Origin: Sphingorhabdus sp.
GTDB lineage: Bacteria > Pseudomonadota > Alphaproteobacteria > Sphingomonadales > Sphingomonadaceae
Assembly: GCF_023910635.1 (NCBI RefSeq)
Contig: NZ_JAAVVZ010000006.1
Coordinates: 124,001 to 188,000 of the forward strand
Length of the DNA: 64,000 bases
Direction of reading: 5' to 3'
Shown here: positions 44,068 through 52,118 of the stretch, one piece after another
Layout: every line of letters starts with the position of its first letter
How positions within the stretch are numbered: the stretch's first letter is position 1
Translations under genes and position numbers: made by a program
The notes under the pieces: model-generated
The model's input: the letters and a program-made list of their open reading frames with translations, nothing else
Told to the model about the DNA's origin: nothing
Databases searched by the model: none

Positions 44068-44538
44068 GTGATTATATTGGGATTAGACCCCGGCCTTGGG
44101 ACAACAGGCTGGGGCGTTATCCGCAAGGAAGGCAATCGCCTTTCCCATATCAACAATGGCGAGATTGTAACCGACGCCAAATTGCCATTGGCCAACCGCC
44201 TTGTGCTTTTGGATGAAAAATTGAGCGCAGTGCTTGACCAATTTCGCCCGGATTATGCCGCGGTCGAAGAGGTGTTTGTCAACAAAAACCCGCAATCGAC
44301 GCTAAAGCTTGGGCAAGCGCGCGGCGTGGTGCTTTTGGGGGCGGCGCGCAACAACACACCCGTGACCGAATATGCCACGCGGCTCGTAAAGAAATCCGTC
44401 GTCGGCACTGGCAAAGCGGAAAAGGAGCAGGTTCAGGCCATGCTGCGCATCCTATTGCCGGGGTTGAAGCTCGCCGGACCAGACGCGGCCGATGCGTTGG
44501 CGGTGGCGATCACCCATGCGCACCATATGCGCGGTTGA
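44068..44538 (+). CDS. ruvC: Crossover junction endodeoxyribonuclease RuvC
   Basis: Resolves Holliday junctions by paired cuts, working with RuvAB. The 156-residue product starts [17 protein letters not shown] with catalytic Asp7; [27 protein letters not shown] has the second acid and the conserved helix, and [17 protein letters not shown] has the C-terminal pair of acids. The start is GTG at 44068, with GGAGGGG about 8 nt before it but within a hairpin arm. yebC lies 118 bp upstream; ruvA follows after 173 bp of repeat-rich sequence. Confidence 0.95.
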   Translation: MIILGLDPGLGTTGWGVIRKEGNRLSHINNGEIVTDAKLPLANRLVLLDEKLSAVLDQFRPDYAAVEEVFVNKNPQSTLKLGQARGVVLLGAARNNTPVTEYATRLVKKSVVGTGKAEKEQVQAMLRILLPGLKLAGPDAADALAVAITHAHHMRG

Positions 44539-44544
44539 TGGGTG

Positions 44545-44638
44545 CACGCAGAGGCGCAAAGGGCACAGAGTATCTGGCTCACCAAGTTACCTATTTTAGG
44601 GTCAGGACCTATTAAATCCACCTTCGCGCCTCTGCGTG
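44545..44638. repeat. Inverted repeat with a single MITE-end sequence
   Basis: 44545-44562 (CACGCAGAGGCGCAAAGG) is inversely repeated at 44621-44638 with one mismatch. The 31 bases 44598-44628 are identical to the inverse of 43056-43086, the right end of the MITE-like element. No second end is visible nearby. Confidence 0.65.
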
Positions 44639-44711
44639 AAAAAATCCTGCCCTGTTCCCGCGATGTTCTCTTTTGCTTGCCGATTTGAAATCGAACGGCT
44701 AACCCGCGAAT

Positions 44712-45320
44712 ATGATTGCAAAGCTGTATGGCCGCATTGATGAAACCGGCGTTGACCATCTGGTGATTGACGTCAACGGCGTCGGCTATCTGGTGCAGGC
44801 CAGTGCGCGGACGCTATCGGCCTTGGGCAAGACCGACGATTTCGCGACCGTCTTCACCGAAATGCAAGTGTCGGAAAACGACATGCGCCTCATCGGCTTT
44901 GCCACCCGCGAAGAACGCGACTGGTTCCGCCTGTTGACGGGCGTGCAGGGCGTCGGCGGCAAGGTTGGCCTCGCCATATTGTCCGCAATTGAACCGCAGG
45001 ACTTGGCCCTCGCCATCGGCAGCGGCGACGCCGCGATGGTCGCGCGCGCCAATGGCGTCGGGCCAAAGCTTGCCAGCCGCATCGTCAATGAATTGAAGGA
45101 CAAGGTCGGCGCTTTGGCCGGTCTCGGTGGCGGCGCGAAGCTGATGTCCACCGGCGCAGCGGCTGGGAACCACGCGCAAGACGCGATGTCCGCACTCGGC
45201 AATCTGGGCTTCAAGCCCGGCGAGGCAGGAAGCGCCGTGGCGCAAGCCGTCGAGGAACTTGGCCCCGATGCGACCTTGGATGCATTGGTCCGGCTGGCGT
45301 TGAAACGGGCTTCGCGGTGA
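44712..45320 (+). CDS. ruvA: Holliday junction branch migration protein RuvA
   Basis: Tetrameric junction-binding subunit of the RuvAB motor. The 202-residue product has the N-terminal OB fold ([29 protein letters not shown]), helix-hairpin-helix segments [19 protein letters not shown] and [19 protein letters not shown], and the C-terminal domain III ([19 protein letters not shown]) that touches RuvB. Order ruvC-ruvA-ruvB is the usual one, but here about 1.08 kb of accessory sequence separates ruvA from ruvB. The antitoxin gene starts near its stop. Confidence 0.95.
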   Translation: MIAKLYGRIDETGVDHLVIDVNGVGYLVQASARTLSALGKTDDFATVFTEMQVSENDMRLIGFATREERDWFRLLTGVQGVGGKVGLAILSAIEPQDLALAIGSGDAAMVARANGVGPKLASRIVNELKDKVGALAGLGGGAKLMSTGAAAGNHAQDAMSALGNLGFKPGEAGSAVAQAVEELGPDATLDALVRLALKRASR

Positions 45321-45358
45321 GTAATAGACAAATTCCTACAGAAATGTATAAGGATGCT

Positions 45359-45610
45359 ATGGCCCAATTAAACATATCTATTCCACCTGCGCTTAAAAGC
45401 TGGATTGATCACCGCGTTACGGAAGGTCGATATTCAAGCGCGAGCGACTATATGCGTGATCTCGTTCGTCGCGATCAGGAATCTGAGCCCGATGATATCG
45501 AATGGGTTAAAGCCATGCTTGCGGAAGGCATGGCTTCCGGAACTTCAGACGAAGAGCCGGAAAAGATTATCGAAAACATTATCGCCAGACGGCGTGCAAG
45601 GCGTGGCTAA
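45359..45610 (+). CDS. ParD-like type II antitoxin
   Basis: An 83-residue ribbon-helix-helix antitoxin. It begins MAQLNISIPPALKSWIDHRVTEGRYSSASDYMRDLVRRDQE, the ParD/CopG-type DNA-binding N-terminus, and ends with an acidic then basic helix (EKIIENIIARRRARRG) that would bind the toxin. A GTG at 45317 overlaps the ruvA stop and would add 14 residues; AAGGA a few bases before the ATG at 45359 favours the shorter form. The partner gene (next entry) is reduced to a fragment, so this is an antitoxin without a working toxin. It may still repress its own promoter. Confidence 0.85.
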   Translation: MAQLNISIPPALKSWIDHRVTEGRYSSASDYMRDLVRRDQESEPDDIEWVKAMLAEGMASGTSDEEPEKIIENIIARRRARRG

Positions 45611-45740
45611 AGTTTCATTTTCGAATGCTGCCGTTGCTGACTTGTGTGCCATTGACGAATGTGATGAGATGGTCCTGATTGTGCGCATTTTGCACCATGC
45701 AGTAGACGCAAAGCAGGCGTTGAAGGGGGATGCGCGGTGA
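45603..45740 (+). pseudogene. ParE toxin relic with an internal deletion
   Basis: A 45-codon frame starts GTG inside the end of the antitoxin gene, where a parE gene would start. It reads AKVSFSNAAVADLCAIDE, matching the ParE N-terminus, and then jumps to MVLIVRILHHAVDAKQAL, matching the ParE C-terminus (V.I.RVLH..RD....L). The middle of the usual 90-100 residue protein is missing, so toxin function is lost. The deletion keeps the reading frame. Confidence 0.72.
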
Positions 45741-45790
45741 GTTTACTCTCTGCTCCAGCTACGCGCCCCTGTAAGTCTGGCGCCTCTAAA

Positions 45791-45920
45791 TGGACCCTGA
45801 AACAAGTTCAGGGTGACGGTGGAGGGAGAATGACTGTCACATGCCATCGCAATATCACCTGTCATCACAAAATCACCTGCCATCGCAACATTCGTCACCC
45901 TGAACTTGTTTCAGGGTCCA
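45791..45920. repeat. REPIN-like pair of 28-bp inverted repeats (first)
   Basis: 45791-45818 and 45893-45920 are perfect inverted copies of a 28-bp unit containing CCCTGAAACAAGTTCAGGG, itself partly palindromic. The sequence between holds three imperfect units like TGYCATCRCAA (45842-45890). Confidence 0.85.
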
Positions 45921-45928
45921 TCGGGAGG

Positions 45929-46246
45929 TTAACCCTTCCCCACCGGAGGCAAACCCAGCCCGACAGCCAAATCCATCCAGTGCGGATTCGCGTCGTTAAT
46001 CAGATTGATTTTCCACGCCCGATGCCAATTTTTCAACTGCTTCTCGCGCGCAATCGCGGCCTCCATCGTGCCAAAAACCTCAAAATGCACCAGCCGGTAA
46101 ATCGCATATTTGGAAGCATGTCCGGGTGTCACACCGCCCCGATGTTGCGAAAGCCGCTTGAGCAGGTCAGACGTGACACCGATATAAAGCGAACCATAAT
46201 GCTTGCTTGCAAGTATATATACGCATGGAGTTTTTTCGTCTCTCAC
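45929..46246 (-). CDS. GIY-YIG nuclease superfamily protein (YhbQ-like)
   Basis: A roughly 105-residue single-domain GIY-YIG protein. The motifs are CVYILASKHYGSLYIGVTSDLLKRLSQHR (GIY equivalent VYI, YIG, then Arg and His) and the Glu in EAAIAREKQLKNWHRAWKINLI. Such stand-alone UvrC-like domains are common in sphingomonads; their targets are not known. The first in-frame start (TTG, 46282) lies inside the REP sequence, so I prefer the GTG at 46246, giving RDEKTPCVYIL; this is not certain. The gene lies between two REPIN-like pairs and on the opposite strand to the ruv genes. Confidence 0.78.
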   Translation of the reverse strand: MRDEKTPCVYILASKHYGSLYIGVTSDLLKRLSQHRGGVTPGHASKYAIYRLVHFEVFGTMEAAIAREKQLKNWHRAWKINLINDANPHWMDLAVGLGLPPVGKG

Positions 46247-46267
46247 ACGCTGGATAGTGCCGCAAAA

Positions 46268-46366
46268 TGGACCCTGAAACAAGTTCAGGGTGACGTAAAT
46301 TCTGGTAAATTGTTCCGCATGAATTCAAACCTCCACGCCGTCACCCTGAACTTGTTTCATGGTCCA
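46268..46366. repeat. REPIN-like pair of 28-bp inverted repeats (second)
   Basis: 46268-46295 repeats 45791-45818, and 46339-46366 is its inverse with one mismatch. The pair ends 35 bp before ruvB. Confidence 0.83.
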
Positions 46367-46401
46367 TCGGGCAATGTCAAAGCTAACGGTGAGAAATGCG
46401 C

Positions 46402-47427
46402 ATGACTGACGAAGACCGCCTCACCACGCCGGACAAGCGGCCCGAAGACATCGACGCTGCGCTTCGTCCAAAAACGCTCGCCGAGTTTATCGGGCAGGCC
46501 GCCGCGCGCGATAATTTGCGGGTGTTTATTGAGGCGGCGAAGGGGCGGGGGCAGCCGTTGGACCATGTGCTGTTCTTTGGCCCACCGGGTCTTGGCAAGA
46601 CCACGCTGGCGCAGATTGTGGCAAAGGAAATGGGCGTCGGTTTTCGCGCCACCTCCGGCCCTGTCATCGCCAAATCCGGTGACTTGGCCGCGTTGTTGAC
46701 CAATTTGGAAGATGGCGACGTCTTGTTCATTGACGAAATTCACCGCCTAAGCCCCGTGGTTGAGGAAATCCTGTATCCTGCGATGGAGGACCGCGCGCTC
46801 GATATCATGATCGGCGAAGGGCCTTCGGCGCGGTCGGTGCGGATTGACTTGCCTGCGTTTACGCTTGTCGGCGCGACCACGCGGCAGGGTTTGCTGACCA
46901 CGCCGTTGCGTGACCGCTTTGGCATTCCGGTGCGGTTGAATTTCTACACGCATGCCGAGCTTGAGTTGGTCGTCACCCGCGCCGCGCGCTTGCTGGACCT
47001 GGGCATTGCCCCCGACGGCGCGAACGAGATTGCCAAGCGGGCGCGCGGAACGCCGCGTATTGCCGGACGGCTGCTGCGCCGCGTGCGCGATTTTGCCAAT
47101 GTGGCTGGCGAGCCCGTTGTCACCGCCAAAATCGCCGATAGCGCGCTCAACCGGTTGGAGGTCGATGCGCTTGGCCTTGATGCGATGGACCGGCGTTATC
47201 TGTATATGATCGCCGACATTTACCGTGGCGGGCCAGTGGGTGTGGAGGCGTTGGCCGCCGGCCTTTCCGAGCCGCGTGACACCATTGAGGATGTGGTCGA
47301 ACCTTATCTGCTGCAACTGGGCCTGATCGCGCGAACGGCGCGTGGCCGCTGCCTCAATGCGCCGGGCTGGAAACATCTTGGCCTCAACCCGCCCGCCGGG
47401 TCACAAGATGGGTTATTTGATACATAA
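46402..47427 (+). CDS. ruvB: Holliday junction branch migration ATPase RuvB
   Basis: Hexameric AAA+ motor that drives branch migration with RuvA. The 341-residue product has [28 protein letters not shown], Walker [13 protein letters not shown], Walker [26 protein letters not shown], sensor I in [22 protein letters not shown], and the arginine-finger region [17 protein letters not shown]. Of two ATGs, 46402 is chosen because GGTGAG lies 7 nt before it and directly against the one at 46396. A repeat pair ends just upstream. Confidence 0.95.
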   Translation: MTDEDRLTTPDKRPEDIDAALRPKTLAEFIGQAAARDNLRVFIEAAKGRGQPLDHVLFFGPPGLGKTTLAQIVAKEMGVGFRATSGPVIAKSGDLAALLTNLEDGDVLFIDEIHRLSPVVEEILYPAMEDRALDIMIGEGPSARSVRIDLPAFTLVGATTRQGLLTTPLRDRFGIPVRLNFYTHAELELVVTRAARLLDLGIAPDGANEIAKRARGTPRIAGRLLRRVRDFANVAGEPVVTAKIADSALNRLEVDALGLDAMDRRYLYMIADIYRGGPVGVEALAAGLSEPRDTIEDVVEPYLLQLGLIARTARGRCLNAPGWKHLGLNPPAGSQDGLFDT

Positions 47428-47518
47428 AGACATTCCGAGTGTCTCAGGCGACCAATTGCGGACGCTTTTACTAAAACCCCTTCCCGCCGGACTCCACAAA
47501 GGTTAAGCAACGCGTGTA

Positions 47519-47971
47519 ATGTCCATGCCTCAACCCTATCAAGGCCATTTTGACGGCACGCGGCACTATTTTGCCGTGCGCGTCTATTTTGAAGACACCG
47601 ATTTTTCCGGGGTGGTCTATCATGCGCGCTATCTGCATTTCATGGAACGGGCGCGTTCGGACATGCTCGCCTGCGTCGGCATTGATCAGCGGACCGTTCA
47701 TGCCGAGGGGCAAGGCGCGTATGCCGTGACCGAAATGCACATCAAATATCGCCGTGCCGCGCATTTTGACGATGCGTTGGTGGTCGTCAGCACCGTTGAG
47801 GCCGTCCGCGCGGCCAGTTGCGACATTCATCAAACCGTCATGCGCGGCGACGAGATACTCACCGAAGCGCGGGTGACCGCCGCCTTTGTTTCACCCGACG
47901 GCAAGGCCCGCCGACAACCTGCGCATTGGGTTGCCGCGTTCCAGCCGATTCTTCATCGACCCGCAGAATAG
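47519..47971 (+). CDS. ybgC: Tol-Pal associated acyl-CoA thioesterase YbgC
   Basis: Hotdog thioesterase of 150 residues and first gene of the tol-pal block. The catalytic motif is VYFEDTDFSGVVYHARYLHFMERARSDML, with the Asp of EDTD and the H/Y of VVYHARYL typical of YbgC. VTEMHIKYRRAAHFDDALVV completes the fold. tolQ begins 7 nt after its stop. In E. coli YbgC acts on acyl-CoAs tied to phospholipid metabolism; the exact substrate here is unknown. Confidence 0.92.
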   Translation: MSMPQPYQGHFDGTRHYFAVRVYFEDTDFSGVVYHARYLHFMERARSDMLACVGIDQRTVHAEGQGAYAVTEMHIKYRRAAHFDDALVVVSTVEAVRAASCDIHQTVMRGDEILTEARVTAAFVSPDGKARRQPAHWVAAFQPILHRPAE

Positions 47972-47978
47972 GATATCC

Positions 47979-48671
47979 ATGAGCCTGCTTATCGCCACCC
48001 AAAATATGGGCTTTTCACCCTTCAATTTGTTTATGGACGCCGACTTGGTGGTCAAATCTGTCATTGTCGGCTTGGCGCTGTCCAGCATCTGGGTGTGGAC
48101 AATCATCATCAGCTTCATGGTGAAGATGTCAGGTATCAACCGGAAAAGCGAAGCGTTTGAGCGTGAATTTTGGGGCAGCTCGGATATTTCGGCTTTCTCC
48201 AAGGCACATGCCCAAAATGAACTGCCGGTGGCGAAGGTCTTTGCCGCTGGGATGGCCGAATGGCGGCTGTCAACCAAAGGCAAAAACATTGACCGCGCCG
48301 GAACGCGTGAGCGCCTTGCCACGGCGATGGATGCCACAATCGCCGCGGAAACCGACCGCCTCGCCAACCGCCTGAACTTTCTGGCCACCACCGGCTCCGT
48401 TGCCCCGTTCATTGGCCTGTTCGGTACCGTATGGGGCATCATGCGCAGCTTTGCCGCGATTGCGGCAGAGCAAAATTCCAGCCTTGCCGTTGTCGCGCCG
48501 GGGATTGCGGAGGCGTTATTTGCCACCGCCATTGGCCTGTTTGCCGCCATTCCAGCGGTCATCGCCTATAACCGATTCTCCCACCGTCTGAACCAATATG
48601 AAGCGCGCATGGGGCGCTTTGCCGATGGCTTTCATGGGACGTTGAGCCGGGAATTGGAGCTTGTGATTTAA
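47979..48671 (+). CDS. tolQ: Tol-Pal proton channel subunit TolQ
   Basis: Inner-membrane protein of 230 residues that forms the proton-conducting motor with TolR. Three helices are visible: VVKSVIVGLALSSIWVWTIIISFMV, LATTGSVAPFIGLFGTVWGIMRSF and APGIAEALFATAIGLFAAIPAVIAY. The Gly/Thr-rich second and third helices with VAPFIGLFGTVWGI are the MotA/TolQ/ExbB signature. A longer frame opens at 47886 within ybgC, but TAGGAT stands just before the ATG at 47979. tolR follows 2 nt after the stop. Confidence 0.95.
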   Translation: MSLLIATQNMGFSPFNLFMDADLVVKSVIVGLALSSIWVWTIIISFMVKMSGINRKSEAFEREFWGSSDISAFSKAHAQNELPVAKVFAAGMAEWRLSTKGKNIDRAGTRERLATAMDATIAAETDRLANRLNFLATTGSVAPFIGLFGTVWGIMRSFAAIAAEQNSSLAVVAPGIAEALFATAIGLFAAIPAVIAYNRFSHRLNQYEARMGRFADGFHGTLSRELELVI

Positions 48672-48673
48672 GC

Positions 48674-49138
48674 ATGGCCATGAACACTTCATCTGGCCGC
48701 AGCGGCGGCGGACGTGGGCGACGGCGGGGAGGCCGACGCGCGCCGATGGCGGACATCAACGTTACACCGTTCGTGGACGTCATGCTCGTTCTGCTCATCA
48801 TCTTCATGGTCACCGCGCCCTTGTTGGTAACTGGCGTCCCCGTCGAGCTGCCGGAAAGCCGCGCAAATGCGCTGGATCAAAAGGATGAACCCATAGAAAT
48901 CGCCATTGACCGCGACGGCGTGACGTTCATCGATGGCACCCAGGTTGCGCCCGCTGACCTTGCCGTTAGGCTTGGCGAAATCGCCGCCGCGCAAACCCAG
49001 GACAAACCGCGTCAGATCATGCTGCGCGGGGATACCGCGATCAGCTATGGCCAAATGATGCGCGTCATGGGCGAATTAAACCGTGCGGGGTTGAACAGCG
49101 TAAGCTTAGTCACCACCGGTTCATCAAACGAAAACTAA
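48674..49138 (+). CDS. tolR: Tol-Pal motor subunit TolR
   Basis: A 154-residue ExbD/TolR protein. A Gly/Arg-rich N-terminus (SGGGRGRRRGGRRAPMADINVTPFVD) precedes the single helix VMLVLLIIFMVTAPLLV, whose start holds the conserved Asp of FVDVMLVLL used in proton passage. The periplasmic part has VPVELPESRANALDQKDEPIEIAI and ISYGQMMRVMGELNRAGL, normal for the family. tolA starts 4 nt downstream. Confidence 0.94.
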   Translation: MAMNTSSGRSGGGRGRRRGGRRAPMADINVTPFVDVMLVLLIIFMVTAPLLVTGVPVELPESRANALDQKDEPIEIAIDRDGVTFIDGTQVAPADLAVRLGEIAAAQTQDKPRQIMLRGDTAISYGQMMRVMGELNRAGLNSVSLVTTGSSNEN

Positions 49139-49142
49139 CCAG

Positions 49143-49976
49143 ATGGCAATGGATCGGGCGGAGATATTCGGATTTGGCGCTGCACTTGGCGTCCACGGCC
49201 TGTTGCTGGGCGTGTTCGCGCTTGGGCTGATGGCATCTGCAAAAACTGCGCCCAAGCCAGAGTCGATCTCCGTTTCGCTTGTTGGCGAAATCGCCGATGT
49301 CTCGAGCGCGCCAGATGCGATCCAAGAGGAATCCGCGCCGCCAGCCGCAGGCGAGAACGCGCCTGCCGAACCGCCACCTGCCCCGACGCCCGTCATGCAA
49401 ATCGAAAAGCCGCAGACAAAGCCTGTGCCCAAACCCGCCAAAGCAGAAACGGCCCCATCTGTTGCAAAGGCCGCGGCCAAGCCGGTAAAAACCGCCGCCG
49501 CCGCTCCGCCCAAAACCACCAAGGCCGCGACAGTCAGCGGCAAGGGCGCAACGCCAGCCAAGCCCGGCGGCCTCAGCCGCAGCTTTGAAGACAGTATTAA
49601 CAATATCGGCAAGGCCCCCGGTGCGGGCAAGGCCGTGGGCACGCCAGCCGCCAAAACCGCCACCGAAGTGCGTCGCTCGGTTGGCGTCAGCATCGCTGGC
49701 CAAATCCGCAGTCGCGTGCGCGCCTGTGCGCCAACGGGCGTCGACATCAACAAGATAGAGACGTTCGTGACGTTAAGCCTTGAACCATCGGGCAGGTTGG
49801 CCTCCGTGCGTTTTGACAAGCAAATTGGCCTCAACGACACCAACCAAACACAGGCAGGGCCGTTGAAAGATTGCATCTTGCAAGCGGTGCGCGCAGCATC
49901 ACCTTATGTCGGGCTTGATCCTGAATATCATGACGTTTGGAAAACCCACGCGCTTCGTTTGCGCGCCACGGGATAA
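49143..49976 (+). CDS. tolA: Tol-Pal protein TolA
   Basis: A 277-residue protein that links the TolQR motor to Pal and TolB. It has one N-terminal helix (IFGFGAALGVHGLLLGVFALGLMAS), a long Ala/Pro/Lys-rich domain (about residues 55-150), and a C-terminal domain with SIAGQIRSRVRACAPTGVDINKIETFVTLSLEPSGRLASVRFD and CILQAVRAASPY, like TolA/TonB C-domains. The low-complexity spacer would cross the periplasm. tolB starts 13 nt after its stop. Confidence 0.9.
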   Translation: MAMDRAEIFGFGAALGVHGLLLGVFALGLMASAKTAPKPESISVSLVGEIADVSSAPDAIQEESAPPAAGENAPAEPPPAPTPVMQIEKPQTKPVPKPAKAETAPSVAKAAAKPVKTAAAAPPKTTKAATVSGKGATPAKPGGLSRSFEDSINNIGKAPGAGKAVGTPAAKTATEVRRSVGVSIAGQIRSRVRACAPTGVDINKIETFVTLSLEPSGRLASVRFDKQIGLNDTNQTQAGPLKDCILQAVRAASPYVGLDPEYHDVWKTHALRLRATG

Positions 49977-49989
49977 AGGAATGAGATCC

Positions 49990-51354
49990 ATGTCACTCTT
50001 CGCACTGAACCGGAAACTGGCGTCTTTCCTGCTTTTAATCTTGGGCACGCAAGCCGCGATTGCGCAAACACCTCCCCCTCCGGCGCCTGCAACAGATGAG
50101 CCGGAATTGGTCGAATTTGACACCTCCAAAACCCGCTCCATCGCGGTCCCCGCTTTGGTCGCGCCGTCGCCAGCGGACACGCCAGCCGGCAATAGCGCTG
50201 CGCTGGGCCGCCAAATTGCAGAGGTTATCTCCTCCAACCTGCGGGCATCGGGGGTGTTTGAAACCCAAGGGCCAAATGGCCTGCGCATGATTGGCTTAGC
50301 CGAAGTGACCGCGCCGCAATTTGGCTATTGGAAAGCGCGTCCGGTCGAACAACTGGTGCAGGGCTTTGTCCGCGTTGGCGGCGATGGCAATTTGACTGTT
50401 GGCTGTTATCTCTACGACGTTGGTTTCGGCAATGAAACCACGCGGCTTGGCTTTAATGTGCCCCCGCGCGAATGGCGCAGGGCCGCGCATAAATGCGCTG
50501 ATGCAATCTATTCACGGCTGACGGGCGAACTGCCCTTTTTCGATAGCCGCATTGCCTATATCGCCGAAAGCGGGCCGAAGAATAAACGGATCAAGCGGCT
50601 GGCGATCATGGATTCCGATGGCGCAAACCATCGCTTCATTACCAATGGCCAATCGACCGCACTGACGCCGCGATTCTCGCCCAGTTATAAATCGATTCTG
50701 TATTTATCCTATGTCGACGGCAACCCGCGTATTTACGTCTATGACATTGATGCCGGGCGTCAGCGCCTGATTACCCAATCCAACAGCCCGACATTCGCGC
50801 CGCGCTGGTCGCCCGATGGCCAAACGATACTATATTCAATGGCGGTTTCGGGCAATACCGACGTCTACAAGATTTCGGCGAGCGGCAACGGCACGCCGGT
50901 AAAGCTAACCAGCTCACCCGGCATTGATGTCGGCGGTAGTTTCTCCCCCGATGGCCGTCAGATTGTCTTTGAAAGCGACCGTTCGGGCAGCCAGCAAATC
51001 TACGTCATGAACGCCGACGGCAGCAACCAGCGCCGCATCAGCTTTGGCGCGGGCCGTTACGCCACGCCCGAATGGAGCCCGCGCGCTGACTTGATTGCCT
51101 TTACGCGCATCGCTGGCGACTTCCGCGTTGGCACGATGCGGCCTGACGGTTCGGGCGAACGACTGCTGACCAATAGCTGGCAAGACGAGGCGCCGACTTG
51201 GGCGCCCAATGGCCGTGTTATCCAATTCTTCCGCACGGCCAAAGGAAGTGGTAAAACAAGTATCTGGCAAGTTGACCTTACCGGTTCCAACGAACGCCAA
51301 TTGCCCACGCCTGTCGATGGTTCAGACCCGGCATGGGGACCAGTATTGCCGTAA
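49990..51354 (+). CDS. tolB: Tol-Pal periplasmic protein TolB
   Basis: Periplasmic beta-propeller that binds Pal. The 454-residue product has a signal peptide (MSLFALNRKLASFLLLILGTQAAIAQ), the N-terminal domain (about 55-180: LVEFDTSKTRSIAVPALVA, GRQIAEVISSNLRASGVF) and repeated propeller blades (PRFSPSYKSILYLSYVDGNPRIYVYDI, FAPRWSPDGQTILYSMAVSGNTDVY, GGSFSPDGRQIVFESDRSGSQQIYVMNADGS). An ATG at 49981 directly abuts AAGGA; the ATG at 49990 has 9 nt spacing and a clean signal peptide, so it is preferred. An upstream start at 49906 inside tolA is rejected. Confidence 0.93.
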   Translation: MSLFALNRKLASFLLLILGTQAAIAQTPPPPAPATDEPELVEFDTSKTRSIAVPALVAPSPADTPAGNSAALGRQIAEVISSNLRASGVFETQGPNGLRMIGLAEVTAPQFGYWKARPVEQLVQGFVRVGGDGNLTVGCYLYDVGFGNETTRLGFNVPPREWRRAAHKCADAIYSRLTGELPFFDSRIAYIAESGPKNKRIKRLAIMDSDGANHRFITNGQSTALTPRFSPSYKSILYLSYVDGNPRIYVYDIDAGRQRLITQSNSPTFAPRWSPDGQTILYSMAVSGNTDVYKISASGNGTPVKLTSSPGIDVGGSFSPDGRQIVFESDRSGSQQIYVMNADGSNQRRISFGAGRYATPEWSPRADLIAFTRIAGDFRVGTMRPDGSGERLLTNSWQDEAPTWAPNGRVIQFFRTAKGSGKTSIWQVDLTGSNERQLPTPVDGSDPAWGPVLP

Positions 51355-51413
51355 CAACATTTACCCTCATACCTATCCCGACCGAATGTCGGGCAAAGCC
51401 CAAGGAGAAGACC

Positions 51414-51947
51414 ATGACGAAAAATACGATCAAAATGGCAGCCCTTTTGCTGGCATCGACCGCGCTTATTGCCGGCTGCGGCAAGAAAAAGGTCGATACC
51501 TTGCCACCTGCGGCCGAAGGCACCGATTATGGCCAGACGCCAACTGACCCGAACGCTAATGCCGCTGGCCAGATCATCCCCGGCAGTCAGGAGGATTTCC
51601 TGCAACAAGTTGGCCAGTTTGGCGACCGCATCTTGTTTGAAACCGACCGCTTCAACGTTGATGCCGAAGATCAGGCGACACTCCAGCGTCAGGCGCAGTG
51701 GTTGGCGCAATATCCAAACACGCGTATCACCGTCGAAGGCCATGCCGATGAACGCGGAACCCGCGATTACAACCTTGCCTTGGGTGAACGCCGCGCGAAC
51801 TCCGCCAAAAACTTCCTCGTTTCCATCGGTGTCGATGCCAGCCGTATCCAGACCGTCAGCTATGGCAAAGAACGGCCATCGGCCTTGGGATCGGACGAGC
51901 AAGCTTGGGCGCAAAACCGCCGCGCGGTTACTGTAACCATTCGATAA
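51414..51947 (+). CDS. pal: Peptidoglycan-associated lipoprotein Pal
   Basis: Outer-membrane lipoprotein of 177 residues that holds the outer membrane to peptidoglycan. It starts MTKNTIKMAALLLASTALIAGCGKKK with a lipobox cysteine. The OmpA-like domain includes FGDRILFETDRFNVDAEDQATLQRQAQWLAQYP, ITVEGHADERGTRDYNLALGERRA (the peptidoglycan-binding signature) and VSYGKERPSALGSDEQAWAQNRRAV. AAGGAGAAGACC precedes the ATG. It ends the tol-pal block, followed by a terminator-like hairpin and an IS element. Confidence 0.96.
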   Translation: MTKNTIKMAALLLASTALIAGCGKKKVDTLPPAAEGTDYGQTPTDPNANAAGQIIPGSQEDFLQQVGQFGDRILFETDRFNVDAEDQATLQRQAQWLAQYPNTRITVEGHADERGTRDYNLALGERRANSAKNFLVSIGVDASRIQTVSYGKERPSALGSDEQAWAQNRRAVTVTIR

Positions 51948-52020
51948 AGCGAGGCCAGGCCCGCAGTTTCGGTCCGACGAAGAGCAGAAAAATGCGGGCT
52001 TGAAATGTAGGATTTGTTTT

Positions 52021-52065
52021 GAAAGAGTGCCAGTGGCGGCCTGTTTGGTTGTCAGGCGCTCTTTC
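52021..52065 (+). terminator. Putative terminator of the tol-pal block
   Basis: GAAAGAGTGCC (52021-52031) pairs with GGCGCTCTTTC (52055-52065), 11 bp with one G-T pair and a 23-nt loop. TTATCTTTA follows. The loop is longer than usual. Confidence 0.5.
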
Positions 52066-52118
52066 TTATCTTTAGTCCGGTTATAGCTTGTCGGCACAGC
52101 CGTTTAGGTGAGACCTTA

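Noticed and set aside
45842-45890. Short repeated units as a CRISPR array
   Set aside because: Only three imperfect units of about 18-20 bases without spacers; they are the loop of a REPIN-like pair.
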